DNA from: Eustoma russellianum
Lineage: Eukaryota; Streptophyta; Magnoliopsida; Gentianales; Gentianaceae
Assembly (NCBI GenBank): GCA_036186865.1
Contig: AP025041.1
Span: 42,553,430-42,617,429, forward strand
Reading direction: 5' to 3'
Length of the DNA: 64,000 nt
Made by a program: the position numbers and the translations under genes. Every line of letters starts with the position of its first letter. The stretch's first letter is position 1. Below, one piece after another: positions 11,403 through 23,686 of this stretch. The notes under the pieces were generated by a model. It ran no database searches. It was not told the DNA's origin and was given only the letters and a program-made list of their open reading frames with translations.

Positions 11403-13934
11403 TGTTATACCCGGAAATTTTTGAAGTAGTCATTATGGGTTAAAAAAAAATATAATAATAAAATAATAATAATTAAGTACTCGTTAATTGGATTAATCGC
11501 AGCAACTCGTTATGTACAAGAACTTTATAACTATGGTATAAATGTTAAAAGTGTATAGTGTATGAATAGAAGTTAGGCATAAAATAAATGTAGAATAAAG
11601 ATAAAGATAATAGTAGTATTTAAAGAAATAGTGAGGATAAGAATAAACAATTTTCTTTTTTTTTTAAAAAAAAATATATAGATAATGATAACAATAAATA
11701 AAATAAAACAAAAAAAATAATAAAATAAATAAATAAAAAAAAATAAAAAAAATAGGACGTGTAGGGGGCGTTTGTAACCGCCCCCAAATTGTGGCACGAT
11801 GGTTATGATAAAAAGGGGGCAGATTGGGGGGTTTATTTATAAAAAAAAATGAAGAAAGAGAATGGAGGGCTGAGGCAACGACACCAGGAAGAAAGAGAGG
11901 AAAAGAGAAAGAGAAGAGAAGGAAGAGAAGAGGGAAAAAGAGAGAAGAAGAAGAGAAGGAAAAGGAGAAGCCGGGTGTCTCAATCTACGCGCTACCGTAT
12001 ACTGGTGGAAATTGGCTGCATCTAGGTAGGTTCCTTTTCCCCCTCCGATTGGTGCAAATTCAAGCATGCTTTAGTGATATTTTCTTTGTGTTTTTGTTGT
12101 CTTAATTGTTGAAAATCATAACATGTGGTTCGATCTGTGAAAAACATGGGTTTTGATGACTGTGAATATGTTTGATGGTGGTAGGATGCGTGTATATTGT
12201 TTGCGTGTGTCTGATTTGATTTTAGGGAAACTTTGATAATCAAAATGGTAAAAAAAAAAAAACTCTTGCAGATTAGAGATTTTTTTTTATTTTGTTTTGG
12301 CCTTAGAATAGGTTCCCATAGATTGGAAATAGGCGAGACTATAGATCGGGGTTGAAAAACGGTCACCGGAGGCCACCGGTGCGCCGCACGCGCCGCCGGA
12401 ATGCGGCCGCGCGTGCAGCCACGCGCCTCTGGCAGGCTGGCGCTGGGAGGTTTGGTCTAAATTTTAAAAAAAAAAAAAATAAGTTAGGGCCGAAGCCCGG
12501 ACTGGTGGCAGACCAGCCCTTAACGGGCCGGCTGCACTTGCACAGGGCTGGCCCAATAGCTGTTATATAAAAAAAAAAAGGGTTGGCAGGCTTCGCGGAC
12601 CGGGCCGGATGGCCAGCGGTCCGGGCCAGTGGTCGGCCAGCCCAATAACATGGTAAATAAAAAAAAAAAGTGCAGACTTCAGGCCGGACCCTTAGCGGGC
12701 CGGACCAGGTGACGCGTGCGGACCAGGGCTGGTCTAAGGGCCAGTCCACTTACCTTAATATTTAATTTTTCTTTCTGGATTTCTGAATTTAGTAATTTGT
12801 TATCTCATTAACTTAATTAGTAATAATCATAGGAAAAATATAATTAAATATCAGAAAATTATAACTAAATTCCAGAAATTATGAAATGTTATAATTAAAT
12901 TATTTTCACTAAATTTCAGTAATTATGATAATTTATTTAATTTGGATAATTAGGTAATAAATAGAAATAAATTAAGGAAAAATAAGGAAAAATATAGAAA
13001 AAGCACAATAAATACATATAAGCCATAGAATAATAATTTTGACCTCAAACAACATTAGATCATTATTGGAAGAAGAGATGAACCTAGATTTGAGTGCCGG
13101 AGGATGGTGAGGATGGGCCAGGGGCCTCAGGCGAACGTGTTATTTGCATTCATGGCACGTGCATCTGCATGATGGTGGGTCGTGACGTACGGGTCACGGG
13201 CGCTCAGGATGGTGTACGGTGGCGGGGCCAAGTACACTCAGGATGGTGACTGTGGGTGGGTACGACCCACAGCCGCTCAGTTAGGTCCCGGGATCATGCA
13301 TTGCATGGCGGAGTTATTGGCATTTTGTGTGACATGACCTTGTTGCGTGTGACATGCATAATAGGACATGCATCACGTTGTTGCGCATTCTTATCTGGAG
13401 TGAATTACTTTTCCGTATTCATATGCTTATGTGTTATCATGTCCTATGTGCTACGTGCTATATCATTATTGTATGTTTGTCTTGTACTACTTGGAGGCGG
13501 GTGCCTGCTGAGTGATTTCCCAGTCACTCACCCCTACTCTTCCCCCCCCCCCACCAGGTGAGCATGAGGAAGAGTACGACTTTGTCTTCGTTGAGAGCGG
13601 GGCTAGCACGGTGGAGTGGATAGACTGATGGCCGCATTTAGGATACGGGACGATCTTGCGGGCATTTGTTATTATTCTGTTGCGATTTCATTAGTCACTA
13701 TTTTGATTAGACAGTTGGCATATCGATGTTGTTGTTAGTGCATGATTAGCGTTCTATGGAGATAGTTTCTTTTATTTATGGGATTTAATTAATGGAAATT
13801 TGGTTCCGCGCGAAAAATTTCTATAGTTTTTTTTTCGAACAAGTAGGAAGTCGACTCGACGCTTTGTATTCTCCTCAGCGAGATACGGCGGGTGCACCGT
13901 TCCCGATGCTAGGGTTCGGGAGCGGGGCGCTACA
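11403..13934 (+). repeat. 3' LTR of gypsy GY2
   Basis: Begins TGTTATACCCGG after GGTGGGTAGGA and ends GCGCTACA. It is nearly identical to 5471-8011; visible differences are a few single bases (for example at the GTATGCTGG/GTATACTGG site) and A/T-run lengths. Confidence 0.9.
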
Positions 13935-13947
13935 ACTACTGGAGAGA

Positions 13948-13974
13948 GGGTGGGGGGTGGGGGGTGGGGGTGGG
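13948..13974 (+). other. G-quadruplex-prone tract
   Basis: Five runs of three to six G separated by single T bases start 14 bases after the GY2 3' LTR. This fits the pattern of a very stable intramolecular G-quadruplex on the plus strand. It is unlike the AT-rich DNA that follows. Confidence 0.5.
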
Positions 13975-13979
13975 AGTTT

Positions 13980-15951
13980 CTTCTGTTCATTTTATTGAAT
14001 ATTAATGTGAGTTCACATTCAATTCATATGAGTTCTTATTCAGTTTACAAAATAACTTCTTGTTTTCATGATTTTGTTTTTTTTTTTGTAGAGGAAATGT
14101 ATTGCATGTTAATGTTGTTTTCCTGTATTTCTTTTTTAAGGGAATGGTAAATGGTAAATGGTAAACTGTAAACGGTAAACGGTAAACGGTAAACGGTATA
14201 TGTTGTAAAAATCTTATGAGATGGGTTAGAAAATGCGTTATAGTTAGAATATCACATGTCAAATGATTAAATTACATATTTATTCAAATATAAAACAAAA
14301 AAATCTCCTTTCCCAATTGCTTAAAATAACATTTTATCTTCTAATACTACATATGAAAAAATGGGAATGTCAAATTTACTATGGATCCTTAACAAGTTTA
14401 CCAATTAATTATCGCAAAAGGTAATGCAAGGTGTACATTCCATTCACATGACTTATATACGTTGTAAAATTTGATAAAGATGGTAATACAATACGTAAGG
14501 CAATGCGTTAGGAATCCCATGCCATAATAAACTGCACATAATTTTTATCTAACTATTAACCAAAAAAGTATTTCCCTTCACAAATGCTTAAATATGATAT
14601 TTCTAAAATCCGAAATTAAATAAATGCCGGTACGCATTGGTTGGTGCAAGGAGAATCTCTGAGTTATACTAAAGTAATCCAATAAAAAAAGTATTAATAT
14701 ATTGATTCAAGTGATCATATATGTCAAATAAATTCGCAACCAAACAAATATTACAACAACAGAAAGGAATAATAATCAAAATCTCCGTCGAATGTCGAAG
14801 CGCAAAAAGTCAGTAATGTCCTGTGGCATAAAAAACGAGACAGTTAATGTTGAAACTTTCAATTCGACCAGCCTAATAATTTATTGCCCCAAACACAGCT
14901 ATATTGGTAATCGCGTTGAGATTTCGAATTTAAAGACGCACAATATTGGTATTCTAATGCTGTTAAGCCGATGTTCTGGTTTGCAGGGCATAAATTTGCA
15001 TCCAACCTAAGAGGCCGTTAGACTCATAATTTGCATCCTTCACAATGCGGGGTTGAGACGATGGCCCTTAAGGCTAAGAAATGGTCTTTTGTCCAAGCCT
15101 AATAATTTATTAGTAGATATAGTTTTGTTCTTAAGAGCTCAACATGTGCAAAGACTTTTTCGCTTATGCTCCACATAATATAATCTAAGAAATCTTTTTC
15201 AATTAACTTTTCCGCTAACCAAACCGGTAAAAACAGATTGTTGACAAAGAACATGGCAGCTTCATTAAAAACAAAATTTTTTCCCATGTAAGAACTCCTA
15301 CCCATCAAAAAAGACGTTAAGTTTATGATTTCCATCTTCTACTTTAATCTTATCAAATGGAAGAGGTTTTAATCTTATCAGGATACGAGAATAGAAGTTA
15401 CCTTACCAGGAGCAAAAATTGTATTTATCATGAATACGATTATTCCGTGAACCGAGACGCTCCACGTCTTTTCATAAATAACCAATGTGATTTATTGAGA
15501 ATTCGTCTCATATTGGTAGTAGATAAAAGAATAGTAAAATTAGATAAAGTTATATAAGAAGTATCACTAGGTAATGTTTTAAAGTTTTAGATATAGATTT
15601 ATTGTACTAGACCACGTTCAGTGTGTATTTTCTCTAATAAATTAAGAAATATCTCGTACTAATTGTGTTTCCTTATCAGATAGAATATTTAACAGTACTT
15701 TAGGATATATATTAGCATATACGTTTTAACCATTTTTGGTATATATATTTGGCGTATGTAATGAGAAAATAAAAACTTTTTCTTGTTCTAAGTTCTAACA
15801 TGGAATCAGAACCTCCATTAACTGATGTATATCCTACGTATTTAACTAAGTGTAAAAGTGAAAATTAAAGAGAGAAACTCTATGCATTCTCTGTAGAAGG
15901 AATTCTTCCCCTTGGCATTTCAACACATTACTATACTATCTCCGAATATAC
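13980..15951. other. Non-coding AT-rich region
   Basis: About 2 kb without a recognisable gene. Short open frames exist (for example 14792-15010 plus and 15099-15335 minus), but none resembles a known family or has supporting context. The one ordered feature is the 7-bp minisatellite at 14144-14200. Confidence 0.5.
14144..14200 (+). repeat. 7-bp minisatellite GGTAAAC
   Basis: Eight head-to-tail copies of a heptamer drift from GGTAAAT through TGTAAAC to GGTAAAC. It is not the plant telomere heptamer. No function evident. Confidence 0.8.
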
Positions 15952-16374
15952 ATGGGTTGCATTATGCCTAAAACGAAGGCAGCCAATACTGCGTTGAAGT
16001 TGAAATATGCTTCAAGGAAGAAGAATGCAACAACATCTAGCTCTAGCATGAGCTACATTTCAACGAGAAGGAAAGACAAGAAACAGAGACAACTTACAGC
16101 GGAGATATCAAGCTCTGAAGATGGAGACTCGTTCTCCTTCTTACGGCATTTCAGACGAGGAAGGATCCACCTCAAAACCAAAGGCTGAGGTGAGAGCAGC
16201 TGCTGGTGATGCCTGTACTCCATTAGCATCAGATGAAGATGATGCAGGAATTTCAAGTTTGAATCCCAAGGAAGAAGATGCTGGGAACAAGAAATCCCGC
16301 ATGTGCAATTATCTAGCCGGTAAAAATGAGAATGATGTAACAACAGTAACCTGTCAAACAAACATCTCTCCTCA

Positions 16375-16895
16375 TGTTGAGATTTGCTGTGAGGATGAAG
16401 TTGCGAAGGAGGCTTGATCCTGTACGTTCACTGCAGGTTCTTAAAGTTTCATTGGATCAAGCAGCAAATTGAGGGTCAAGATGATAAATTGGTGAGCTGG
16501 CAATCCGTGTGGAGTTGTTTGGAGCTGAGCACGTGAAGGTTGATGTGCTGCAATGCTTGGATGCGTCAGGAGTGCAACGAAGAAGGAGGCAAGCGGTTGA
16601 AGGAGATTTGGCGCAGGAGGGAAAGTTTTAAAATCTGGGAAATGACGCTTATACCCTTTATACCTTTGTTAGTGTATGGCAGTTATTAAGGGCTTGGTGG
16701 TCATTTCATATGTTTACTGTTTTTCTTCTTCTTCCTGCTGGTTGTATAAAGCACAGCTGAAGCTATGCTGAAATTCAATTCGATGGAATAACCGTTTTAC
16801 TCTGAGAATTCTCTCCCAATTGCATTTCTTTCTCATTTCATGTTTTCTCTTGATGATTCGTATGTGTTGTTCTTGTTGATTTGATCATTTTGACA
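16375..16895 (+). repeat. 5' LTR of copia-A
   Basis: TGTTGAGATTTGC to CATTTTGACA, 521 bases, with a TATA box (TATAAA, 16745-16750) placing the transcription start near 16775-16780. Confidence 0.95.
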
Positions 16896-16908
16896 TGGTA
16901 TCAGAGCG
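16896..16908 (+). other. Copia-A primer binding site
   Basis: TGGTATCAGAGCG directly abuts the 5' LTR and is complementary to the 3' end of initiator tRNA-Met. Confidence 0.9.
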
Positions 16909-16977
16909 ATCCATTGGCTATTGATCGCGTTTTTGTTAGCATCAAATCAAATCATTCACATAAATTCCACGATTGAA

Positions 16978-19900
16978 ATGGCCTCTACATCTAATTCTCA
17001 GAGGAGCGCAGGATCTCAATCATCGGATAATCCTGTCAATAGTCCATACTACCTTCATCCTAATGACAGTCCTGCCATTATTTTGGCTCAACCTCCATTG
17101 AATCCGCACAACTTTCATTCCTGGAGCAGGATGTTTCAAATGGCTTTAATTGTGAAGAACAAAATCGGTTTCATTGACGGATCAATTCAACAGCCACCTG
17201 CGAATGATCCACAATATCCTGCGTGGAGACAGGTAAACTCTATGGTCCACTCTTGGATTATGAATAGCGTATTACCAACGATAGCACAAAGTGTGATGTG
17301 GTATGATAGTGCTTTAGAGGTATGGAATGATTTGAAAAGAAGATATGGCACAGGAGATGCCTTTAGGTTATCGGATCTGCTTGAGAATTTTTATAGTGTT
17401 AAGCAGGAGAATGACTCGGTGAATGATTATTTCACTAGAGTGAAGGTCCTATGGGAGGAGATGATGGCGTTGAGGCCTATACCTATATGTACATGCCATG
17501 GATGCAGGTGTAACGTGAGAACGAAGATGTGTGAGTTTGTAGAGACAGAATATGTGATAAAATTTTTGAAAGGCTTGAATGAGGAGTATGATGCAGTGAA
17601 ATCGCAGGTGTTTGTCATGACACCGCTCCCCAATATTGATGTGGTGTTTGCCATGGCTCTTAAATACGAGAGGAAACTGAATAATTTGAACACGCAGAAC
17701 TCTTTCAACAATAATCCAACAGCGCTGTTAGTAGATAACGTTGATGGTGTGAACATGGTTGCTAATGCCAGTGCTTATGGCAACAGAAGCGGAAATTCTG
17801 GTTACAAGAGGGGAAGCGGAAGGTTCTTCCCAGACAACGCAAGAAGACCTGTTTGTACACATTGTGGGATGATTGGGCATGTAGAGCAAAGGTGCTATAA
17901 AAAGCATGGTTATCCTCCAGGTTTCAAGCCTAGGAGCCAAGTGAACTTGACTGAGATGGCAGGAGCAGAGGACGGGTCTGTGCAGATGGAGCAGGGAAAC
18001 AGAGCGTGCCAAGCTCCTCTACTCACACCAGAACAAATTCAGAAGTTAATGTCCATGTTGAATGTGAATGATGGAGGACATGTTGTTCAGAACTCTGGGA
18101 GCATTGCTGGAAGTCAAGGAGCAGTTATGTCTGCCCTCCGTGATAATGATCAAGGTAACCGTCATCCTAATAATCTGAACATATGGATTTTAGATTCAGG
18201 TGCCACTGATCATATAGCTTGTAGTCTCAATATATTTCAGTCTTACCAAGCCATTGATTCTGTGTCTATCAAATTGCCAAACAATATGTCAGCTCATGCC
18301 ACGCATGTTGGTTCTACCATTATAAACTCTTCATTGTCAATCCATGATGTCCTATACGTCCCCTCATTCAAATACAATCTGCTGTCACTTAGTAAACTTC
18401 TTGCCAATCATTCTGTACTCATTCAATTCTTTGGACGTTATTGTGTCATTCAGGAACGTATCTCCCTGAAGACGATTGGTTCAGCTGAACAACACAATGG
18501 ATTATACTATCTTCATGGTACTTCAAAACACCAGTTAGTTAGTCCTTCAAAATGCTTGTCTGTCAATGTTCAAATGTCAGATCCTTCAGTACTATGGCAT
18601 TATAGATTAGGTCATGCCTCACTTTCTAGAATAAAGGAGGTACACAATCTTGACAGTTCTGTACTTGTTCATAACAATACATATCAGTGTACTATCTGTC
18701 CTTTGGCAAGAATGAAAAGAAAGCCTTTCCGTGTGTCTGAATCTGTTTCTATGTCATCCTTTGATCTTATACATATCGATATATGGGGCCCCTACAAATA
18801 TCCCACTGTATATGGCCAGAGATATTTCCTTACAATTGTTGATGATCACACCCGATACACATGGATCTATCTGCTCAAACTAAAGTCAAAAACCAGACAC
18901 ATCGTTGAAAGCTTTTATCAATACATTCGTAACCAGTTTGATAAAAGCATTAAGTGTATAAGGACTGACAATGGCCAAGAATTTAAGATGGATCACTTCT
19001 TTATGTCCAAAGGAATCATACACCAAACCAGCTGCGTTCACACTCCGCAACAAAATAGAGTTGTTGAGCGCAAGCATCAACACATATTGAATATAGCCCG
19101 GGCCATCAAAATTCAAGCTAACTTGCCTAATCAGTACTGGGGGTTCTGTGCCCAGTATGCAGTCCATATCATCAACATTTTGCCTACACCATTGTTGAAA
19201 CAACAAACACCTTATTCCTGTCTCTTTAACCAGATGCCTTCATACCATGATCTCAAAGTATTCGGATGCTTAGCATTTGCTGGCAACACATCACCGCAGA
19301 AGATAAAGTTTGAGCCAAGGGCTATACCATGTGTGTATCTTGGATTGCCTTATCATACAAAAGGTTACCTGCTACTAAATATTGCTACTCAATCTATTTT
19401 CATATCCAGAGATGTTGAATTCCACGAAACCACTTTTCCATTCCTCACTCAGCCGTCACATAATACCAGTCCACCATGTCCAGATCCTCATGCCAACTGG
19501 CCAAATGGCATCTATCCGTCATTTGTCCAAGCTGGTACACCATTGCAAGTTCCATCCACAGACTCAGCCGACCACTCAACTCCTTCATCATCCTCAGATA
19601 GCCTCCAAAACCACATCACTGAGCAGCCATCAAATGCAGTATCAGATCATGAGCCTTCTTACTCTTCCCTATCATCACCTCAAAGCGTACTACATCCTTG
19701 CACTGGTCTTGAAGTTCAACTACCCTTTGAAACACATCCCCATATCACTTCAAGGCCTGCGAGACTCAAGCAAACACCTACCTATCTCAAGGATTACTAT
19801 TGCAGCCTTATAACCAGTTCATCCTCTTCTGAGCCTTCGTTTGTTTCTACCTTTGGTATCTCTACTCCTTACCCGATTGAGCATTACATGTCTTTTGATT

Positions 19901-21597
19901 CATTGACACCTGAATATAAGGCATATGCTCTCAATATTAGTGTGATACAGGAACCAAGATCTTATCAGGAGGCTGCCAGAAATGTTCATTGGCAGAAGGC
20001 AATGCAAACAGAGTTAGCTGCGCTTGAGGCCAATCAAACTTGGGAATTGGTTTCTCTGCCACCAGGGAAGAAACCCATTGGCTGCAAATGGGTTTACAAG
20101 GTGAAATACAAACCTGATGGCAGTGTGGAGAGATTCAAAGCCAGGCTCGTTGCCAAAGGCTTCACTCAACAACTAGGTGTTGATTACACCGACACATTTT
20201 CCCCCGTTGCGAAACTGACCACTGTAAGATTAATCCTTGCTGTCTCTGCTTTGAAACAATGGCATGTGCATCAACTCGATGTCAACAATGCCTTTTTACA
20301 TGGTGACCTTAGCCAAGAGATTTACATGCGTCTGCCTGAAGGTGTTGATGCTCCTGGACCTAACATAGTGTGCAGATTGCGTAAGTCCCTTTATGGATTG
20401 AAACAAGCAAGCAGGGAATGGAATCTTACGCTCACCAAGTTCCTCACAAACTACGGTTATGAGCAATCCAAAAATGACTATACCATGTTCTTTAAACATA
20501 CTGCCACTCTTAGTTTGATTCTTGTAGTTTATGTCGATGACATTATAGTTGCCAGCAACTCTTTGACGCACATTGTCCAGCTTAAGCAAGATTTGCACCA
20601 CACTTTTAAGATCAAGGATCTGGGCCCTCTTAAATATTTCCTTGGCATTGAGGTGGCTAGGTCACACGGGGGGATAGTGATTACTTAAAGGAAGTACGCC
20701 TTGGAGGTGGTGGAACAGGCTGGCTTCTTAGGATCCAAGCCTGCGAAGAGTCCCATGGAGCAGAATCTAAAACTGGCTCATGATGATTCCAAGATCATAC
20801 AGGATATTTCAGAGTATAGGAGACTTGTAGGCAAACTGCTGTACCTCACCATCACAAGGCCGGATATTTCGTTTGCGGTACAACAATTGAGCCAATTTCT
20901 GGATAAGCCTACGCAGTTACATCTTAATGCAGCACATAGGTTGTTGAGATACCTAAAGGGGACAGCAGGCCAAGGGTTGTTGTACCCTAGCAGTGGCACG
21001 GTGGAGCTGAAAGCCTTTGCTGATTCTGACTGGGGAGGGTGCATTGCGACCAGGAAGTCTGTAACTGGGTATTGTGTTTTCTTGGGCAAATCACTGGTAT
21101 CTTGGAAAGCCAAGAAACAAAGTACTGTATCTAGATCCTCATCTGAAGCTGAGTACAGGGCCTTAGCAATGGCAACTTGTGAGGTGCAATGGCTTGCGTA
21201 TCTTCTAAGTGATTTGGGAATCAAACGTTCTAAGCCAGTGGAGCTATTCTGTGACAATAAAAGTGCTATATACATTGTGGAGAATCCTGTGTTTCATGAG
21301 AGAACGAAACACATTGAGATTGATTGTCACATAGTAAGGGAGAAGTTTCAGCAAGGAGTGATTCTTCCCATGCCCATTAGATCAGAGCACCAGTTAGCTG
21401 ATGTGTTTACAAAAGCGCTGGATTCTGTCACTTTGCGAAACTTGACAGAGGCAATGGGAGCCTATAACATCTTTGGTAAGTCAGTTTCGAGGGGGGGGGT
21501 GTTGAGATTTGCTGTGAGGATGAAGTTGCGAAGGAGGCTTGATCCTGTACGTTCACTGCAGGTTCTTAAAGTTTCATTGGATCAAGCAGCAAATTGA
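16978..21597 (+). pseudogene. Copia-A gag-pol polyprotein with one stop
   Basis: ATG at 16978 (MASTSNSQRSAGS) opens a 1540-codon frame, counting its terminator. A gag domain of PF14244 type (YYLHPNDSP, HSWSRMFQMAL) is followed by a zinc knuckle CX2CX4HX4C at residues about 293-306, protease DSGATDH with Asp at about 406, integrase (HIDIWGP, RTDNGQEF, VVERKHQ), RT with YVDD at about 1185, and RNase H (DSDWGGC, SSSEAEYRALA, DNKSAIYI). The frame runs through the polypurine tract into the 3' LTR. Codon 1237 (20686-20688) is TAA between RT and RNase H, where relatives have Gln (NQRKYALE), so the product would lack RNase H. Integrase also reads QQNRVVER where relatives have QQNGVVER. Confidence 0.93.
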
Positions 21598-22020
21598 GGG
21601 TCAAGATGATAAATTGGTGAGCTGGCAATCCGTGTGGAGTTGTTTGGAGCTGAGCACGTGAAGGTTGATGTGCTGCAATGCTTGGATGCGTCAGGAGTGC
21701 AACGAAGAAGGAGGCAAGCGGTTGAAGGAGATTTGGCGCAGGAGGGAAAGTTTTAAAATCTGGGAAATGACGCTTATACCCTTTATACCTTTGTTAGTGT
21801 ATGGCAGTTATTAAGGGCTTGGTGGTCATTTCATATGTTTACTGTTTTTCTTCTTCTTCCTGCTGGTTGTATAAAGCACAGCTGAAGCTATGCTGAAATT
21901 CAATTCGATGGAATAACCGTTTTACTCTGAGAATTCTCTCCCAATTGCATTTCTTTCTCATTTCATGTTTTCTCTTGATGATTCGTATGTGTTGTTCTTG
22001 TTGATTTGATCATTTTGACA
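21500..22020 (+). repeat. 3' LTR of copia-A
   Basis: 521 bases with no difference seen from 16375-16895. It follows a GA plus nine-G polypurine tract and ends CATTTTGACA before the second CCTCA. Confidence 0.95.
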
Positions 22021-22862
22021 CCTCACGCGAATGTCACACCCTCTCTCCTCCCACACACCAACCCGCAAACGTCACCTAATCCTGCAACCACCAACCTGTC
22101 ACCTCCTGTGGCTCCTCCTGCTACAAGAGTTGACATTTCCCAAATTCAAATAACCCTACCCTCCCCCCAACATTCCACCCACCAATCACCTCAGACAACC
22201 CACACAGCAGCTCAGCCAGCACAAGGCAGAGCTTGGAATTTCCTTTTTGGAAACAACAGAAAACCTGGGCACGACCTCAGACTTAGAAAATAGAAGTGTG
22301 CACCCTGGGCAAGGTACACATAAACATTGATGAGGTGCAAAGCGATGATGAGGTAGAACACTGTCTGGTAGAATGCTTCGTCGGACGATTCCTAGGTCGG
22401 AAAGCAGTGCAAAACCTTTCCAAATCCTAAAAGGCAAAGCACAAAGTTGAATTCCATGCATCTAGATGGATCATTTTCAAATTTGAGTCAGCTAAGGAGA
22501 TGGAGGATATTCTCTTTGTAGGGCCATACTCTGTGTGTGTGAGGTCTCTTATCTTCAAGAAAATGCGCAGATTTTTCACCTCTGGAGCAACTTAAATGGC
22601 ACAAGTCCCAGTTTGGATGAAATTTCTCAACTTACCAATCTTGCTCTGGGTGGACCAGATCCTCTATGGTATTTGTTCCCAACTCAGCGCGCCGCTATAT
22701 GCAGACAAACTCACAGGAAAAAGGAGCACTTGGAACTTTACTCGTGCGCTAGTTGAAGTGGATCTTAGCAAGGAGGTGTTGAGCTCAATAGAGTTGGTGC
22801 TATCGAATGATAAGAAAGTGGAGTACGAAAGATTGCCGTTGTTATGGTGTAGTCTCTCATAA

Positions 22863-23686
22863 AAAGTCTGTCTAGCAAACTTTGACGAATCCTACCTCTG
22901 ACGACCTCTATACAATTCAGGTCAGCTCAGCCACCCCACTTAACAAAAAAGAAAGAAAGAAAGACCCCTAGAATTTACATATCTCTATGATGGCTGAAGT
23001 TCTTGGAGATGGAACGTCTTTTAAGTACTGGAGGAAAGATTTCTACAAGCGAAAATGCTGGTGAAGGTGGAAGGAGATTTTCTCCTTTGATGTTGTTTTC
23101 CAACGATAACATCACTCACCAATCTTTTCATGCTCTTGGACCCCTTTTCTGTTGTTTGATTTGATTATTCCTTCACTGCTTGCAAATCAAGGATGAAGAT
23201 GTAGTTTTTTTTTTTTTTTTTTTGTTTATAATGAAATTAGATTGAGTTAGATGAGAAAGCACTAAGAGGAGTCAACATCAAAATGACGGGTGGCTTTTTC
23301 TTTTCTTTCATCTGTGAATTTTAAACGAATCTAAAACTCAAGGTAAGCTGTCAACTTTCATTCCTACGAACATTTAATTTAAGCTTAAGCCCTAGAGCTT
23401 TAATCCTCTCCAGGTTTTTCGTTTTAAACTTTGTCATAAGTATCCGTTCATCTTTTCGTGCAAATTAGGAGTACTATTGCACAATGTCTTCTATTGGTTT
23501 TTTTTCCTCCATCAATTAAGGCACAAAATTTTGGCCATGTACGTAATTCTAGCCGAAATATATCTCCAGTTAGGATTCTGGTCATATACTTACAGCTGCT
23601 AGAAAAAAATAAATTCAAATGATAAAATTTTCCATAAAAGATTCGATGCAAGACTTCAAATTGTTTAACATCCGACTGCCAAAACT
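22863..23686. other. Non-coding flank between DUF4283 pseudogene and copia-B
   Basis: No gene recognised. It contains a GAAA microsatellite (about 22945-22968) and a 19-base T run (23205-23223). It may include the untranslated tail of the DUF4283 unit. Confidence 0.5.

Larger units (their letters stand above)
5471..13934 (+). mobile_element. Gypsy element GY2 (Tekay/Del-like), non-autonomous
   Basis: A complete 8.46-kb LTR retrotransposon: 2541-bp 5' LTR, tRNA-Met PBS at 8014, 3.39-kb interior, polypurine tract near 11390, 2532-bp 3' LTR. Flanking pentamers are ACAAC (5466-5470) and ACTAC (13935-13939); alternatively ACAAC at 13932-13936 overlaps the LTR end. The LTRs differ by only a handful of substitutions plus homopolymer-length changes. 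The interior keeps unmistakable scraps of a gag zinc knuckle, an RT/RNase H connection and the integrase C-terminus, all full of stops, with about 1.3 kb of AT-rich filler where most of pol should be. It therefore needed enzymes from another copy. Confidence 0.85.
16375..22020 (+). mobile_element. Copia-A, near-intact and very recent
   Basis: A 5646-bp copia element with 521-bp LTRs in which I see no difference, a perfect CCTCA target duplication (16370-16374 and 22021-22025), a tRNA-Met PBS at 16896 and a G-run polypurine tract at 21489-21499. One long polyprotein frame fills the interior. LTR identity implies insertion too recent for substitutions to accumulate in 521 bases. It lies inside the DUF4283 pseudogene in the same orientation. 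A single nonsense codon is the only visible break. Confidence 0.95.
15952..22862 (+). pseudogene. DUF4283 / plant LINE ORF1-like pseudogene, split by copia-A
   Basis: The 5' part (15952-16374) starts MGCIMPKTKAANTALKLKY, is basic then acidic and Ser-rich, and changes frame between about 16118 and 16188. Removing copia-A and one copy of its CCTCA duplication joins the second frame exactly to 22026, continuing through a Pro/Thr/Gln-rich stretch to WNFLFGNNRK and a stop at 22291. A further frame from about 22295 to 22862 has the DUF4283 pattern: EHCLVECFVGRFLGRKA, RWIIFKFES, GPYSVCVRSLIFKKM, PVWMKFLNLPILLW, PLYADKLTGKRS, ALVEVDLSKEV, with stops inside. DUF4283 is typical of plant L1-type LINE ORF1 and related host genes. 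No endonuclease or RT follows, so it is either a fragment of a LINE or a solitary DUF4283 gene. It was already broken before copia-A arrived. Confidence 0.7.

Noticed and set aside
14144..14200. Interstitial telomere repeat
   Set aside because: The heptamer GGTAAAC is not TTTAGGG or its complement.
15099..15335. A 78-codon minus-strand protein
   Set aside because: No family resemblance and no supporting signals; AT-rich DNA yields frames of this size by chance.
20778..21275. Long antisense frames inside the copia polyproteins (20778-21275, 35109-35363 and others)
   Set aside because: They mirror the sense pol codons and look like each other only because the sense proteins do.
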